A DNA stretch of 64,000 nucleotides, taken from the NCBI RefSeq assembly GCF_947179515.1, contig NC_067483.1:88387835-88451834 (forward strand). Reading direction: 5' to 3'. This DNA is from Apodemus sylvaticus. Its lineage: Eukaryota > Chordata > Mammalia > Rodentia > Muridae. Made by a program: the position numbers and the translations under genes. Positions within the stretch are counted from its first letter, which is position 1; the number at the start of each line of letters is the position of its first letter. The notes under the pieces were generated by a model that saw only the letters and a program-made list of their open reading frames with translations, did no database searches and was not told the DNA's origin. This document shows, in pieces, positions 10,585 to 22,500 of this stretch.

Positions 10585-12545
10585 TGTCTTAGTTAGGGTT
10601 TCTATGCCTGCACAAACATGACCAAGAAGCAGGTTGGGGAGGAAAGGGTTTATTCAGCTTACACTTCCACATTGCTGTTCATCACCAAAGGAAGTCAGGA
10701 CTGGAACTCAAGCAGGTCAGGAAGCAGGAGCTGATGCAGAGGCCATGGAGGGATGTTACTTATTGGCTTGCTTCCCCTGGCTTGCTCAGCCTGCTCTCTT
10801 ATAGAACCCAGGACTACCAGCCCAGGGATGAAACTGCCCACAATGGGTTCTCCCTCCTTGATCACTAATTGAGAAAATGCCTTATTGATTTCATGGAGGC
10901 ACTTCCTCAACTGAAGCTATTATTTTTGTGTGTGATAACTCCAGCCTTTGTTGACACACAAAATGATCCAGTACAATTGACCCCTTGTCAACTTGACACA
11001 CAAACACATCACTATTAAGCCTCAACCTTTACTTTCTTATTTATTCCCAAGATCTAAATAACTTTAAAAGTCCTACAGTCTGCAAATTCTTACATATTAA
11101 AATTTCAATCTCTTTAAAATATCTGATCTCTTCCAAAATCCAAAGTCTTTTTACAATTAAAAATCTCTTAACTGTGAGAATGCACTAAAAATACTTTCTT
11201 CCTTCAAGAGGGAAAAATATCAGGGCACAGTCACAATCAAAATAAAAATCAAACTCCAATCGTCCAATGTCTGGGATCCAACTCATGATCTTCCAGGCTC
11301 CTCCAAGGGCTTGGATCACTTCTCCAGCTCTGCCCTTTGTAGCACACACCTTGTCTTCTAGGCTCCAGCTGCCTGTACTCCACTGCTGCTGCTGTTCTTG
11401 GTGGTCATCTCATGGCACCGGCATCTCCAAAACACTGCTGTCTTCCACTGCAACTAGGCTTTACCAATAGCCTCTCATAGGCTCTCTTCATGGTGACAAG
11501 CCTCAACTCCTTTGCATGACCCCTTCAAGTCCTGGGCCATCAACTACAACTGAGGCTGCACCTTCACTAATGGCCTTCCATGGCTTCTCACAGTGCTGAG
11601 CCTCAGCTGCTCTTCATGACCCCTTCATGCCTTCAAAACCAGTACCACCTGGGTGACTCTTACACAGTACCAAGTCCAGCCACAGCACAAGGTACAACCT
11701 TGGCTATCTCTGGAACACAGCCTCCGTGTTCTCAGAAAACACTCCCAGAAGATTTCACCTCAATGATGCTGGTCTCTTTTTAATTACTACTAATTTCTTA
11801 GCTCCAGCTAACCAGCATCAATAGTTCCAGTAATGCAAAGGTTTTGCTTTAGTAGTTCTGTTATCTTGTTAAGTACAGTTGATTCTTCAGCCCCAGATAA
11901 CTAAAACCACAGAATCTTCATAATCAAAATAGCAATGGCCCTGATCAGAGTCTTTAATCTTTCCTCTGAAATTTCACAAGCCAGGCCTCCATCTTCTGCC
12001 CTGTTCTCAACATTATCTTCCAAGCTCCTGCAGAACATCCCACAGAGCTCTTAACACTGAATGGATCTTCTAGCCCAAAGTTCCAAAGTCCTTCCACAGT
12101 CCTCCCTCAAACATGGTCAGGTTGTCACAGGAATACCCCACTCTGCTGGTACCAATTTGTTTTAGTCAGGGTTTCTATTCCTGGACATAGCATCATGACC
12201 AAGAAGCAAGTAGGGGAGGAAAGGATTTATTCAGCTTACACTTCCACATTGCTGTTCATCACCAAACAAAGTCAGGTCTAGAACTCAAGCAGGTCAGGAA
12301 GCAGGAGCTGATGCAGAGGCCATGGAGGGATGTTTCTTACTGGCTTGCTTCCTCTGGCTTGCTCAGCCTGCTCTCTTATAGAACCCAAGAACACCAGCCC
12401 AGAGATGGCACCACCCACAAGGGGCCCTCCCACCCTTGATCACCCACAGCTGGATCTCATGGAGGCACTTCCCCAACTGAAGCTCCTTTCTCGTGTGATA
12501 AGTCCAGCGTGTGTTAAGTTGACACACAAACCAGCCAGCGTACAC
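10585..12545 (+). mobile_element. LTR-like element with two direct repeats
   Basis: Two direct repeats of about 390 bases (10,585-10,975 and 12,159-12,545) flank a 1.2-kb internal part. The repeats start TGTCTTAG/TGTTTTAG and end in GTACA, so they have TG...CA ends like LTRs. The internal part has no long reading frame, and I see no clear primer-binding site or polypurine tract. The same family occurs singly at 36,253, 45,786 and 52,106 and as a truncated element at 62,439. It is a common murine interspersed repeat; I cannot name the family with certainty. Confidence 0.75.
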
Positions 12546-13444
12546 ATTGTTAGGGTTTGATCATCCACCATCTATTTCTTCAAAGCTAACTACATCAGCT
12601 GTTGTGGGTGCTGAGCTGAGAGCAGGGACAGAACAGTGCTTCTGTCCCCAGGCAGATCCTGTCCCATTTCATTCCCTCTTCCTGCCCACAGCTCTTAGAT
12701 TGGTGCTTTCTATGTCACCGAACAGGGAAAAAATGCACCAACCCTGGAACTGTGGATCAGAGCAAAAGCCTGAGCCAGGCTTAGGAACAGGACTCAAGCT
12801 CTGTGTGTGGTGCAGCCTCCAGAACGATGGAGATGGGATGGCTCCCAGCCTTTCCCTCATCTCTCCCTCAACTGGCCCTGCAAACCCTAACCTACAAGTC
12901 TGTACAGGGCCTGGGCGAGAAGCCCTGTTATTCTGCAATAAAGGTTGCTCACTGTCCTGGAGATTCCTTGACTGTAGGGGGAGCAGCTGAGTTCTGAATC
13001 CTCTGTGTCACTAACTAGCTTGTCCTGTAGGTGTCTCCACCTCTCCATCCTCCACACAGGGTGCACCTGGTGACAGGTGGGGTGGCAGCCTTAAGTGTGG
13101 TCCTGAAGGTCTTAGCATTTACCATTTTGCTGAGACATTAGCCACTCCCTCACTTCCCAGACTCTGATTATCATGGAGTCATAACCTTGGCAGAGAGGAC
13201 ATTCCTCAAAGGAGGAACATGGAAATATGTCAGTTATTATACAAACAAGCCTAACCCCACAGCAATTGTCAACTCTTGTGGAGGCATGCCCTGCTGATTC
13301 TGTTCCAGGGGTGGGAATGATGTCACTCTGTCCCTTGCATGACCATGCAGGACTTGACACCCCAGAACAGTCCTACCAAGCATCCCTTAAAGCTGATAAT
13401 TGGGCCAGTGGGTGTGCTTCCTAAACATATTGGTATGCAAGCAC
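12546..13444. other. Intergenic, nothing recognised
   Basis: No gene, SINE or tandem repeat that I can support. Short open frames lack any recognisable domain. Confidence 0.5.
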
Positions 13445-13507
13445 TGGGTGGGTCCTGCCTCTGCCTCCCAAGTGCTGGGATTAAAGGCGTGTGCCACCAC
13501 TGCCCGG
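13445..13507 (-). mobile_element. B1 SINE fragment (reverse)
   Basis: CTCTGCCTCCCAAGTGCTGG and GATTAAAGGCGTGTGCCACC are the head of a reversed B1; the rest is absent. Confidence 0.85.
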
Positions 13508-13849
13508 TGGGCCTAAGCTTTAAACTATAAGAGAAGTCTTGTGTAATTATTACACTGCTGGTGGGTCCTGATTGCTTTCTTAGTTTATTGTTTCTTCCCT
13601 CTGTACACTGTCCTCTTCTGCCCCTGTCATCAGAGGCTGGGTATGTGTCGGGACTGTGGGAACATGGGGAGCAAGTCCCCGGGCTGCAGGGCAGGTGCAT
13701 GCAGTTCACTCGGCCTGAGGCTGAAGCGCAGCAGACCTTGTTTCCAGAAAGTGAGACTATGTCCCTCTCAGCTCCTGTCACAGTCCCCAGTGCCCTGCAC
13801 CACAGCAGCGCAGACAGCCACTGTCATTTCAGACCCAGCTCTCAGGTCC

Positions 13850-14445
13850 TGGAAGCAAAGGAGAACAGTTCTGCATGATGTCATCAGGAGAGCAGCAGTC
13901 AGGGGCAGCAGGAAAGATGGCCGACCTGCCCAGCGAACTTGAAAGTCAACCCCCACATCACTGCAGCCTGGAGAGACCAAAACACTGCTGTTGTTTCCCT
14001 TGGGGACACGAGCCAGGCCTTTCACTTTCCTGGGCAGAATTGTCCCAGCATGCTCTGCTGTCCACCAGGGCTCAGTGCTGGCACCTTGAGCCCTCTTGAA
14101 GCAGCAGGCCTATGGAGCTCTGTGCACAAGAGCATCCAGAGCCCTTGGGAGAGGCAGGACAGCCTGGGCGTGAGTCCTCACTCCTTCCGTTGTACACGGC
14201 ACAGTCCCAATGACTCAGCTCATCTGCTGTGTGCACAGGGCAGTTACACTCTGGACTTCAGACAGCAAACTGAACCTCAGTGACCCAGAGACAGGGTACC
14301 CAGTGATCATTGCTGGAGCCCCATCCAAGGAAAGGGCATCCAGGGTGTGAGCGTGGCCCGTGCCAGCTTTGCCTGGTAGTCTGCTTTTGTGTGGAGCTTT
14401 GGTTGTGTGTGGGAAAACTGCAACCTGAAACTTCACAAATAATTC
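13850..14445. pseudogene. Copy of an Ephx1 intron-1 segment
   Basis: Collinear and same orientation as 33,870-34,450. Shared blocks include CATCAGGAGAGC, CTGGGCAGAATT, CCAATGACTCAGCT and TGGACTTCAGACAGCAAACT. It marks the 5' side of the decayed upstream Ephx1 copy. The Ephx1 exons that should lie between this block and 7,751 have been lost. It keeps the ARE-like motif at 14,210. Confidence 0.75.
14210..14219 (+). promoter_or_regulatory. ARE/AP-1-like motif ATGACTCAGC in duplicated copy
   Basis: Exact match to RTGACnnnGC, the NRF2 antioxidant response core. It is the counterpart of 34,187-34,196 in Ephx1 intron 1. Confidence 0.4.
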
Positions 14446-15229
14446 ATTTAAAACCTCGTGCCATTCTGAATGCCATGATAAGGTCCCAGTGTCCTGCTCC
14501 ACCCCCACGCCCACGTCATAAGCTACTCCTTAGTCCACTGCGTCAAACTGTATATGCTAGGTGCCTGTTAGTCACCTAGAAGTGCTCAGCTGGGAGGCGA
14601 TTATCACAGAACCTCAGAGCTGTGTCCAAGCCTGACTTCATTTAATAACAGTCTCAAAGCTCAGCTCCAGTGTTGCCGGCACCGCGGTACAGAACAGAGC
14701 TGTCAACACTCAACTGGATTATTAGTTGTTATCAATGTCTCACTAGGTCTCCTCATGAGTAGCTTCATGTTGAGTGTGTGTGCGTGGGTCAACACAACAT
14801 ATTGTAATACTTTCCTCAGTTTGAGGCTGCCATGGGTGCAGCTTCTTGGAAAGCATCATCTTCCAATCCGCCCCAGTGAAGGCAGAGTGGACGGCAAGGT
14901 CACAGATCCCACGTGATTCAAACTGTTCTCTTACGTTCTAATCAAGATGACAATGTTAGTACTTTGCTCAAGGAAGGGCCATTGAGACTCATGATCTCGG
15001 ACTACAGAGATCATGTAGCGTGATCATGTACAGAGATCATGTAGCGTCTGACTGTAGCGTGTTAGTTCAGCAACCTCCACTCCTTATTTTAGAGCAGTAG
15101 TAAGTGGTATTCTGGAGTATCCTGGAATAGCAGCCAGCGTTGGCCTGCTGTTGACCTTGAGACCTGTTGTCTCAAGGGTGGGATAGTCAGAGAGCCAAAC
15201 AGATTCACAAAGAAGCTATAATTCATGCA
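14446..15229. other. Intergenic; short GATCATGTAG tandem
   Basis: No gene. At 15,006-15,060 the motif GATCATGTAGCG or close variants occurs several times. Otherwise nothing recognised. Confidence 0.5.
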
Positions 15230-15405
15230 AATGAATATTCTTTAATAGCTCAGGAAACAATGGCCAAAACTGACAAGGGATCTTTATACACTGAGGACTG
15301 GAATGTGAATGAATCAGCCACCATGGAAGTCGGTATGAAGAAGTTTCCTCAAAAAACTAAACTACGACCTAGCCATACCATTGGATGTAAGCCTAGAGGA
15401 ATATA
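15230..15405 (+). mobile_element. L1 fragment (ORF2 3' region)
   Basis: ACTGGAATGTGAATGAATC, CCACCATGGAAGTC and TTCCTCAAAAAACTAAA are hallmarks of the distal L1 ORF2. The fragment is short and diverged, with no coding capacity. Confidence 0.7.
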
Positions 15406-16020
15406 AGTCAATACATCACAGAAACAACCAAGGCTATGCAGAGAAAGCCGTCTAAACAAAGAAGGGGAGGAGGAGGAAGAGCAGGAGGAAGAGCAGGAGA
15501 AAGAGGAGGCACTATTAGTGGAAGGCACCAGAAGGGGAAAGAAGTGTGGGAGTGGTACCTTTAATCCCAATCTGGACCCTACAGCAACAGCAGAAAAGGT
15601 AGTTTCCAGATGATGAAAATTCACACAGGCCCGAGGAATTAGAATAGCAGCCCATAGAGATGCAATATTCTGAATTAAGAATCTGGATTCTATTTAATGA
15701 TGCTTTAGAACAATGTCATATAATAGCTTATATGTTTCATATTATAGACTTTGGAGAATTAAGATATATGTCTATATTAATAAATCGTGTAATTGACACC
15801 CATTAAAATTTCAGTGGGCACCTGCATTAGTCTCTGGAGAGGCTGATTCTGAGATTGCACAATTATTGAAGGTGGTGACAGTCTCAGTAATGCCTTTGAT
15901 CGAAGCTGATGATTCTTCAACATATGTATCCAACAAAATGCAACCATTTTAAAAAATGTTATGGCATAAAAATATTACAGATATATCTTACAGTCCTTCA
16001 GGTTAAGAGGTTGTAAAGCA
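15406..16020. other. Intergenic, AT-rich, nothing recognised
   Basis: A purine-rich (GGAGGA)n patch at 15,462-15,510, then AT-rich sequence without a recognised element. Confidence 0.45.
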
Positions 16021-16029
16021 ATCTAACAG

Positions 16030-16166
16030 GACTTTAAAGAAAATGCTCATGGAGGAGAAAGATTCTTCCAGAGGTCTGGAGTTCAAATCCCAGCACCCAC
16101 ATGGTGGCTCACAACCATCTGTAATGAGATCTGATGTCCTCTTCTTGTGTGTCTGGAGACAGCTAC

Positions 16167-16207
<41 letters not shown>

Positions 16208-16225
16208 ATATTAAATCTTAAAAAA
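16030..16225 (+). mobile_element. B2 SINE (forward) with (CA)n tail
   Basis: Contains AGTTCAAATCCCAGCACCCA, CATGGTGGCTCACAACCATC and TAATGAGATCTGATGTCC, followed by (CA)17 at 16,171-16,204 and an A-rich end. Confidence 0.9.
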
Positions 16226-16359
16226 AGAAATGTCCTGCATGTTATTTGAGAGCTGGGGTGTCTGTGTGCTCACGTGAGTGTGTGAAAAAAAAATCACTCA
16301 AGAGTTACATTTATATACTTTATTCCTATTTTGTTTTGTTTTTGGTTTTTTTGTATTTG

Positions 16360-16504
16360 GTTTTTTCCCAGACAGGGTTTCTCTGTATAGCCCTGGCTAT
16401 CCTGCAGCTCACTCTGTAGACCAGGCTGGCCTCGAACTTAGAAATCTGCCTGCTCTGCCTCCCAGAGTGCTGGGATTACAAGCATGTGCCACCACCGCCC
16501 GGCC
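16360..16504 (-). mobile_element. B1 SINE (reverse)
   Basis: CAGACAGGGTTTCTCTGTAT, GTAGACCAGGCTGGCCTCGA and CCACCACCGCCCGGC mark a nearly full B1 with a T-rich flank. Confidence 0.93.
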
Positions 16505-16544
16505 CTATTTTGTTTTTTAATTAACTTAAAATTTTTATTCTTGT

Positions 16545-16736
16545 ATGTATATGGGTGATTTGCCTGCTTGTATGTCTGTGCACCACACATATGCCAGGTA
16601 CCCACAGCAGGCACACAGGGCATTGGATCTCTTGGAACTGGAGTCACAGATGGCTGACTCACCATATGGATGTTGTGAATTTGAAACTATAGAAAACAGG
16701 CAGCCTTCTTAACCACTGAGCCACCTCTCCAGCCCC
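16545..16736 (-). mobile_element. B3/B2-type SINE (reverse)
   Basis: Ends in CTTAACCACTGAGCCACCTC and TCCAGCCCC. The body has GGAACTGGAGTCACAGATGG, typical of B3. Confidence 0.85.
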
Positions 16737-16914
16737 TCCATTTTACTTTTTAAAAGCTATTGTGCGTGGAGTATGAGTCCTTTCTCAAGTTTGTTATTGA
16801 CACACAGGAAAGCGGCTGCTTTATCTGTTGCTTTTGTCTTCCGTGCTTTGCTGAACGTTTTTATCAAGTTAAAAGAGTTTCACTTTTTTATTGTATACAA
16901 CTTTTGCCCTCATA

Positions 16915-17085
16915 TGTTTGTATACCATATGTGTGCTGGTTGCCCCCAGAGGCCAGAAGAGGGCGTCAGATCCCCAGGAAGTAGAGTCACCGAAGGTTGT
17001 GACCTGTCCTGTGGGTGCTGAGGGAAGCAGGTCCTCCTGGAAGACCAGCCAATGCTCTCAGCTGCGGAGCCATCCCTCTCGCCCC
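16915..17085 (-). mobile_element. B3 SINE (reverse) with CTCF-like core
   Basis: GAGGCCAGAAGAGGGCGTCA, then the head GCGGAGCCATCCCTCTCGCC. Rodent B2/B3 SINEs are known carriers of CTCF sites. Confidence 0.8.
16953..16970 (+). promoter_or_regulatory. CTCF-like motif within B3
   Basis: CCAGAAGAGGGCGTCAGA fits the core seen in SINE-derived CTCF sites. Occupancy cannot be judged from sequence. Confidence 0.45.
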
Positions 17086-17719
17086 CTTCAGAGTCTTTTA
17101 AGGATAGGATCATGTATTCTACAGATAGGCTTAGTTTGGTTTTCTTTCAAATTTGTATCTCCTTTTAGAAATAAACTCTTGAGTGCGCTCACACATCAGC
17201 CACTGTAGATAGTTTTGTGCCCCCCACCCCGCCCTGTGTGAAGCATGCTCCCTGCAGCCACACGGGGTTAGCTTCCTGCCGTCCTCTTACTGTCAACTGA
17301 ACCAGCGGCCAGTGCTTGGGGCCAGGGGCCATTATTCCACTTACTGCTGTCCCCAATGGCAGTCACGTGGCATCCAGACCGCCAAGGCGGACTTCTAACA
17401 GATCGCATTACGTGAAAAGTGAATGTTTTTGACATATGAAGAAAGAAAAAGATATCGAATGTGAGCGAGAACCTTGTAGATCAAACCTTTGATCCACAGA
17501 TTTATGAGGAAGAAAAAGAAATCCCTGCCTCTTCTATGGCAGAGCTACACACTGTGCTAGACCCAGTCAGGGTGTGCCGGAAGTGATGTGTAAGGCTTTA
17601 GTGGTTTGGTTACGTATCTATCTTTTGGGAATCTAAAGACTTCCTCTGTAGGTAAAATGGCAGCTCTGTAGGATTGGGGGCCATCCCCTGGGCTGTAGTT
17701 CCCTCCTCACTGGCCATCT
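17086..17719. other. Intergenic, nothing recognised
   Basis: No gene or clear repeat. It lies between the two tandem-duplication copies and may hold their junction. Confidence 0.45.
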
Positions 17720-17832
17720 CTCAGATCCACTGCCTGGAGAACTGGGCCTTCAGTACAGTCACAACAGAGGGTTCAGTGGGTGCCTGAAACTGTCACTGAC
17801 TGTTCATGCACCCATGTGAGGTCCTCTGATGG

Positions 17833-17847
17833 CCACAAGGGGGCGGC
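17833..17847 (+). promoter_or_regulatory. CTCF-like motif CCACAAGGGGGCGGC
   Basis: Close fit to the CTCF core CCASYAGRKGGCR, with one mismatch. It lies in the decayed Tmem63a copy between the two genes, about 870 bases from the B3-derived motif. Confidence 0.45.
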
Positions 17848-18376
17848 AAACACACGCCCTTCTGAATTCAGGATTCTTATTTGGCATTTGCTACAGAGGG
17901 AAGTGCCAGATAAGATGCCAGGAGACCTCAGGACCCCTTTCCTTCCTGGGCCTCCTCTTCTTTAGCCTTCAGATGTTGCGATATGGAGAGGCTGAGTCTC
18001 TGAACCCCAGGACCTCAGAGCAGGAATGGCTCCACAGCCAGCCTGGTTTCCTGTATAAAGCGGGAATCTCCCAGAATGCAGCACCAGGAAGGTGTGTCTC
18101 CTCGGAGAAGTAGGGGAAACATCTCTGTTGCTCTCCTGCAGTAATCAGCTCTGAGATGGAGTCCGGATGGTTTCCAGAGCCTCAGTGCAGTCACATTGAG
18201 GGGTTCCCAGCAGGGAGGCGTAGGAACCAGGCACCTGCCATTGCTGATTGTAGCAGGCGCCTAGCAGTTGAACACATATGTTGTTCTGGGTTTTTGTATC
18301 ATGTTACCTGGAGGTCTGGCTGGATCAGAGTGGACATTGGAGGTCACCAGAGTGAACAGAGATAAAAAATACTATA

Positions 18377-18382
18377 AATAAA
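18377..18382 (+). terminator. Orphan poly(A) signal AATAAA (Tmem63a copy)
   Basis: Duplicate of the Tmem63a poly(A) signal, with a conserved downstream flank. It lies about 700 bases beyond the Ephx1 3' end on the opposite strand. Confidence 0.55.
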
Positions 18383-18411
18383 GTGCCTACTGGGCACAGC
18401 TGGTAAGACCC

Positions 18412-19094
18412 CATCTGCTGCCTTCCTAGGGATTCTAGCAGGTTCCTCAAATGTCAGTTCTTTCTAAGGTGGGTGCCATGAGCCTTCTAGAGGCAAGTGA
18501 AGACAGAGTGGGGGTGGAGAGTGGGCAGGGGCAGGATGCAGGATGGAGGGCCTCAGACCTGAAGGTCAGGCACCACTTTTGTGTTTCCCAGTGTGATCGC
18601 GGAGCTAGGCAACCACATTTGGCTACAGCATCCTCCATGCTGCCTCTGGAAATGCCTGAGGCATAGGATCATAGCAGGGAGAGGCCCTGCTCTAGTGGAA
18701 GAGAGCGAGACACAGGGGAATCCTCCTCTCTGCCTCAGCGAGAGCACCATGGGACCACACACAGCCAGGCACATCACTCTGGGCTCATTGGAGACATGGC
18801 TGGGCTGGGATACTTTGATCTTTTTCACAGACAGTTACCAGCCAAACAACCTTTGCTCCCAGTGCCCTGTGTACTATGAGTGGCCCAAGAGGTGTCAGTG
18901 GTTTCTGAGGCTGCCTAGTGTGATATGGCCTTGACCGCTGGAGACACCCAACTGTCCCTCTGCCCTAGGCAGCAGGGCCAAGTTCAGAGGGCCAGCAGGA
19001 CTCTCCAAGACAGGGGTGGGGAGAACACGGCAACTCTCTTTTAGAAGGGAAGGCCCATGTGGATATTGAAGAAGCACAAGGTTTGGTCCATACA
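18412..19094. other. Ephx1 downstream flank, no gene
   Basis: No gene. Weak collinear similarity to 5,990-7,240 in the upstream copy. Confidence 0.5.
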
Positions 19095-19316
19095 TTCTTA
19101 GAAATAAATCCATTTATCATAAAAGCCAAGTAGCTCAACACAGCTATGTAGTGGGGTGAAGCATATGGGGTGCTGAGAGACAGCTCTGTGGGGTTTAAGT
19201 CGGGGTCCCCCAGGGTGCTCAGGGAACAAGCTTATTCCTCAGAAAGGGGCCATCTTCCATAAGTGTGACTCGGGAGGAACCTGGGCTCCTGCTAGAGCCA
19301 TGGGAGGTGTCTAGCA
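19095..19316 (-). other. Ephx1: Ephx1 3'UTR (end estimated)
   Basis: About 220 bases after the stop codon. No AATAAA is seen close by on the minus strand. The nearest hexamer is the variant GATAAA at 19,111-19,116, so the end is approximate. Confidence 0.5.
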
Positions 19317-19521
19317 TCATGACTGCAGCTCAGCCAGGGACACAAACTTGCGGATGTCCTGGGCCAGAAGTTTGGGCTCTTCAAAGGCAGCAAAGTGGCC
19401 CCCACGTTCCATGTAGGAATAGGAGATGAGTTTGGGGTACTTGACCTTCACCCACTTTTCTGGGGCATGCATTATCTCGGAAGGGAAGGCAGAATAGCCG
19501 GTGGGCACAAAGACCTTCATC
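19317..19521 (-). CDS. Ephx1: Ephx1 exon 9 (last coding exon)
   Basis: Residues 389-456, with Glu404 in AFPSEIMH and His431 in RGGHFAAF completing the triad. It ends in AELQS and TGA at 19,319-19,317; the final Ser codon is one more than in the usual 455-aa proteins. Acceptor CTCCACAG. Confidence 0.96.
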
Positions 19522-22500
19522 CTGTGGAGAAGAGGGATGAGGGGAGGCTGAGGTGCTGTGTTCTCCTGTTTCCAGAGAGGACTCAGGGCCTGGGGAGGAC
19601 TCTGCTAGGTCCTATGGAGCCATAATGTCAAGGCTTCCACACCCTCCCATTACAGTCCCTCCTTTTCATTCATTAGGAACCTTCTCTGCCAGGGAGGGCC
19701 ACCCAGCAGGGCATGGGCAACCACTGAGGCCCACCTTGCTGGGCTATCTCTTTGCTCTCCCCTGAGGGTCTCTGTATAGGCCTGTGAATCCCAAAGTACC
19801 TGAACACAGGCCAGGACCCTGAAGGAGAGATACTCAGGACGTTTGGTGTCTTTCTCACCTGGCCATCCAGTTTTCCCTGAGTTAAAGGACAGATGGTACC
19901 CAGCCCCCAGCCCCAGCGTCCCCCTCCCTGCTCAGCCAGGCTAACCTCTCATGTCTATGCACCATGAGGCCCTGGCCCAAGTTTTCCTTGTAGTAGCGCT
20001 GGGAGGAGACAATGGTTCCTGTGGTCCAGTAGATCATGATGTTAGTCAGCAGATCTTGCAGGGAGAACTTCCTGGGAAAACACACAGGATGTCCAGGCTC
20101 AGTGAAAGCTATGGCCGTCAAGGACAAAGGGCTGCCCCCTTCAGGGTCACCGCATCAGACAATGCCTAGCTCTCACATGTGGGAGCCCAGAGAAGGACTG
20201 ATGACTTACACCTGCCGCCCAGGGGTGTGGCCTTCCACAGAGAACAGCCTTCCCCTGTAGCTGTCTTTGTTGTAGAAGAGCCGCTGTGTTTGGCTTTAGG
20301 CTGGCCACTGCAGATGCCCTCGTCCCTTCTATGACTTTCGCTGACATCAGTGTTTCAGGCCTATGGTCCTCTGAGTCCTAACTGTGGTGAGCTCTACGTG
20401 ACCTCCTAACCCTGGTGACTCTTTCAATCCCAGTTGCTGACTCCTCCAAAGGTCTCAACATTGCCTATGTTCTGAAGGACCACGGGTCTACCACAGCCCA
20501 AGCTCCCTTGCCACCCTTCTTGAGAACATCTTAGCCTAGAAGACACCAGTGTCCACTGTGTCTGGGTCTAGGATTTCAAGGTTTTTCTGCCCCACAGGAA
20601 CTGTGATCTGCCAGTAAATTACCACATCTGCCTCCTTGGCCATGTTAGCTCCTCTTCCCAGGGCTGACTGAATTATCTGGTCTAAGGTTACCTCTTCTAC
20701 ATGCTGCCGTCCCCACCTCCATCTCCTCTCCTCTCCCTTCTCAGTCCTGCACCCGGAAACTGCTCACATTGCTTGGGCCTGTAGGACGGAGGCTCTTATT
20801 GGGCTCTGTCCTCTTAATCTGTCTGTCCCTCTGTCCTTTCCCGTCTCTTCTCTGTAGTCAACAAGACTTCCCAGCATCCTTAGAAGCTGCTACTCACATT
20901 TCTATGATATGTACCACAGACCAACAGACCACACAGAACTTTCTTCCATACACTCTCTCACCCAAGTGCTGCCTTTGTGGATCCAGGCTCTGAGTGGACA
21001 CCTGACCCAGAAGCCTTGCAGTCTCTGCCCCTCAGTGTGACAGTGACAAAAAGGAGCTTGGCATCAGGCTAAACTCCTGTGACACAGCACTGTGTCAGAG
21101 GACACAGCAGTCACCCTCACACCATGCACTCTCTCAGCTCTGTCCCCTCCCATGGCTCTCCACAGAGCTCACAGGCTGTATAGGGCCCAAGTGTCAGGGC
21201 TCAGTTGTTCTGACACAGAGGGCGTTTGCTGCTGTGGGCACTTCCTGGCACATGTATTTTTTTCTCATCAGTAAGTAGGAGGCTGAACAAGTCCCTGGCC
21301 CTGTCTTGCATCTGCCTCCCCATTCCTGAGCCCTGAAGAAGCTTGCTGGCTGCCCGTGGGGTGCCTGGAGACAGGGATAGAATGTCAGGCCGAGAGGCAG
21401 AGCCTGGGGATCAGGTCTGACAGAAAGGTGGTGGGCCCTCACCTCTCCAGGCCTCCATCCTCCAGGTCACGGAATTCTGACTTGGTCCATGTGGAGAACT
21501 TTTCTAAGATGTACGCAGCCAGGCCCACAGGAGAGTCATTCAGGGCGCAGCCTGGATGGGAGGGAGCGAGGGAGGGATTCAAGCCTGGCCCCAGAGAGTA
21601 TGTGACTCCAGGTCCAAGGTGTGTGGGTGCCACAGAGAGGCAGCAGGTCCAGCTGTGCACCCTACATCTGGAGCCCTGGCCTGAGTAGCCTCATAGAGCA
21701 AGTGGAGATTTATATTCCATACAATCTCATGGGATTCACAGACCACATGGGCTCTGCCTTGATGTAAAATGGAAAAACCAATACAAGTAAATATTAATAT
21801 GTCCATGAGTTAAAATACCATTCCAGTCACTGGGACAGCAGGGGAAATGGGAGGTCACTGGACTCTTAGGATCAATGAGGCTCTAGGTACCAGGACCAGC
21901 AGTAAAAATCATGGCAGGGGTAACAGTACAGCAGCAACCCCACAGGAGTCGTGGTGAGCAAAAGGAGCAAGAACACAGAGTCTATGCTGTAGGCTTCGGT
22001 CCTGAAGGATACATACAGGACACAGTGCCCGGGGAGCCCTAGTTAAGGAGAGTGATGGGGTCACTCAGGTCCTCAGAGAGGCCATCAACTGTGTCTGGGA
22101 CGTGACGTGGGTAAGAGACAACCTTGGCAAGCTCTCTTTGAGAGTGCAGGTACAAGGCAGGAGAGATGGAGACTGACTTCTTTCTGCTGTATTTTGCATT
22201 TTTTTTTATACATTTCCAGTCACAGCATGATGAACATCTGCTTCACAACCAGGACAAAAGCCTGACCTCATAAAGTGCTGTTATGATCAGGAGCTGTCCT
22301 GCTGTGGGCGTGGAGCTACCGTGGGAACTGTGGGAGGCTCCACAGTGGGCAAACTGTCTCCCAGATGTCCTCTGAGTGGACTCAGGGGACATCCAGAGGA
22401 CTCCTGACAGTCCTTGTATCTTCTTTGGCAGCAGTTCTCAACATGGGGGTTGTGACATTTTTAGGGTCAAATGACCCTTTCACAGAGGTCACATATCAGA

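Larger units (their letters stand above)
17720..18411 (+). pseudogene. Decayed copy of the Tmem63a 3' end
   Basis: Blocks match Tmem63a intron and 3'UTR in order: CCACTGCCTGGAGA (against 4,190), GAGGTCCTCTGA (against 4,229), CCCAGAATGCAGCACCAGGAAGG (against 4,830), GAGATGGAGTCC (against 5,706), the TTCTGGGTTTTTGTATCA block and the AATAAA flank. The terminal coding exon (5,110-5,277 in the gene) has no counterpart, so this copy is non-coding. Confidence 0.75.

Noticed and set aside
15167..15406. 79-codon frame
   Set aside because: It lies in an L1 ORF2 fragment and is too short and diverged to be functional.
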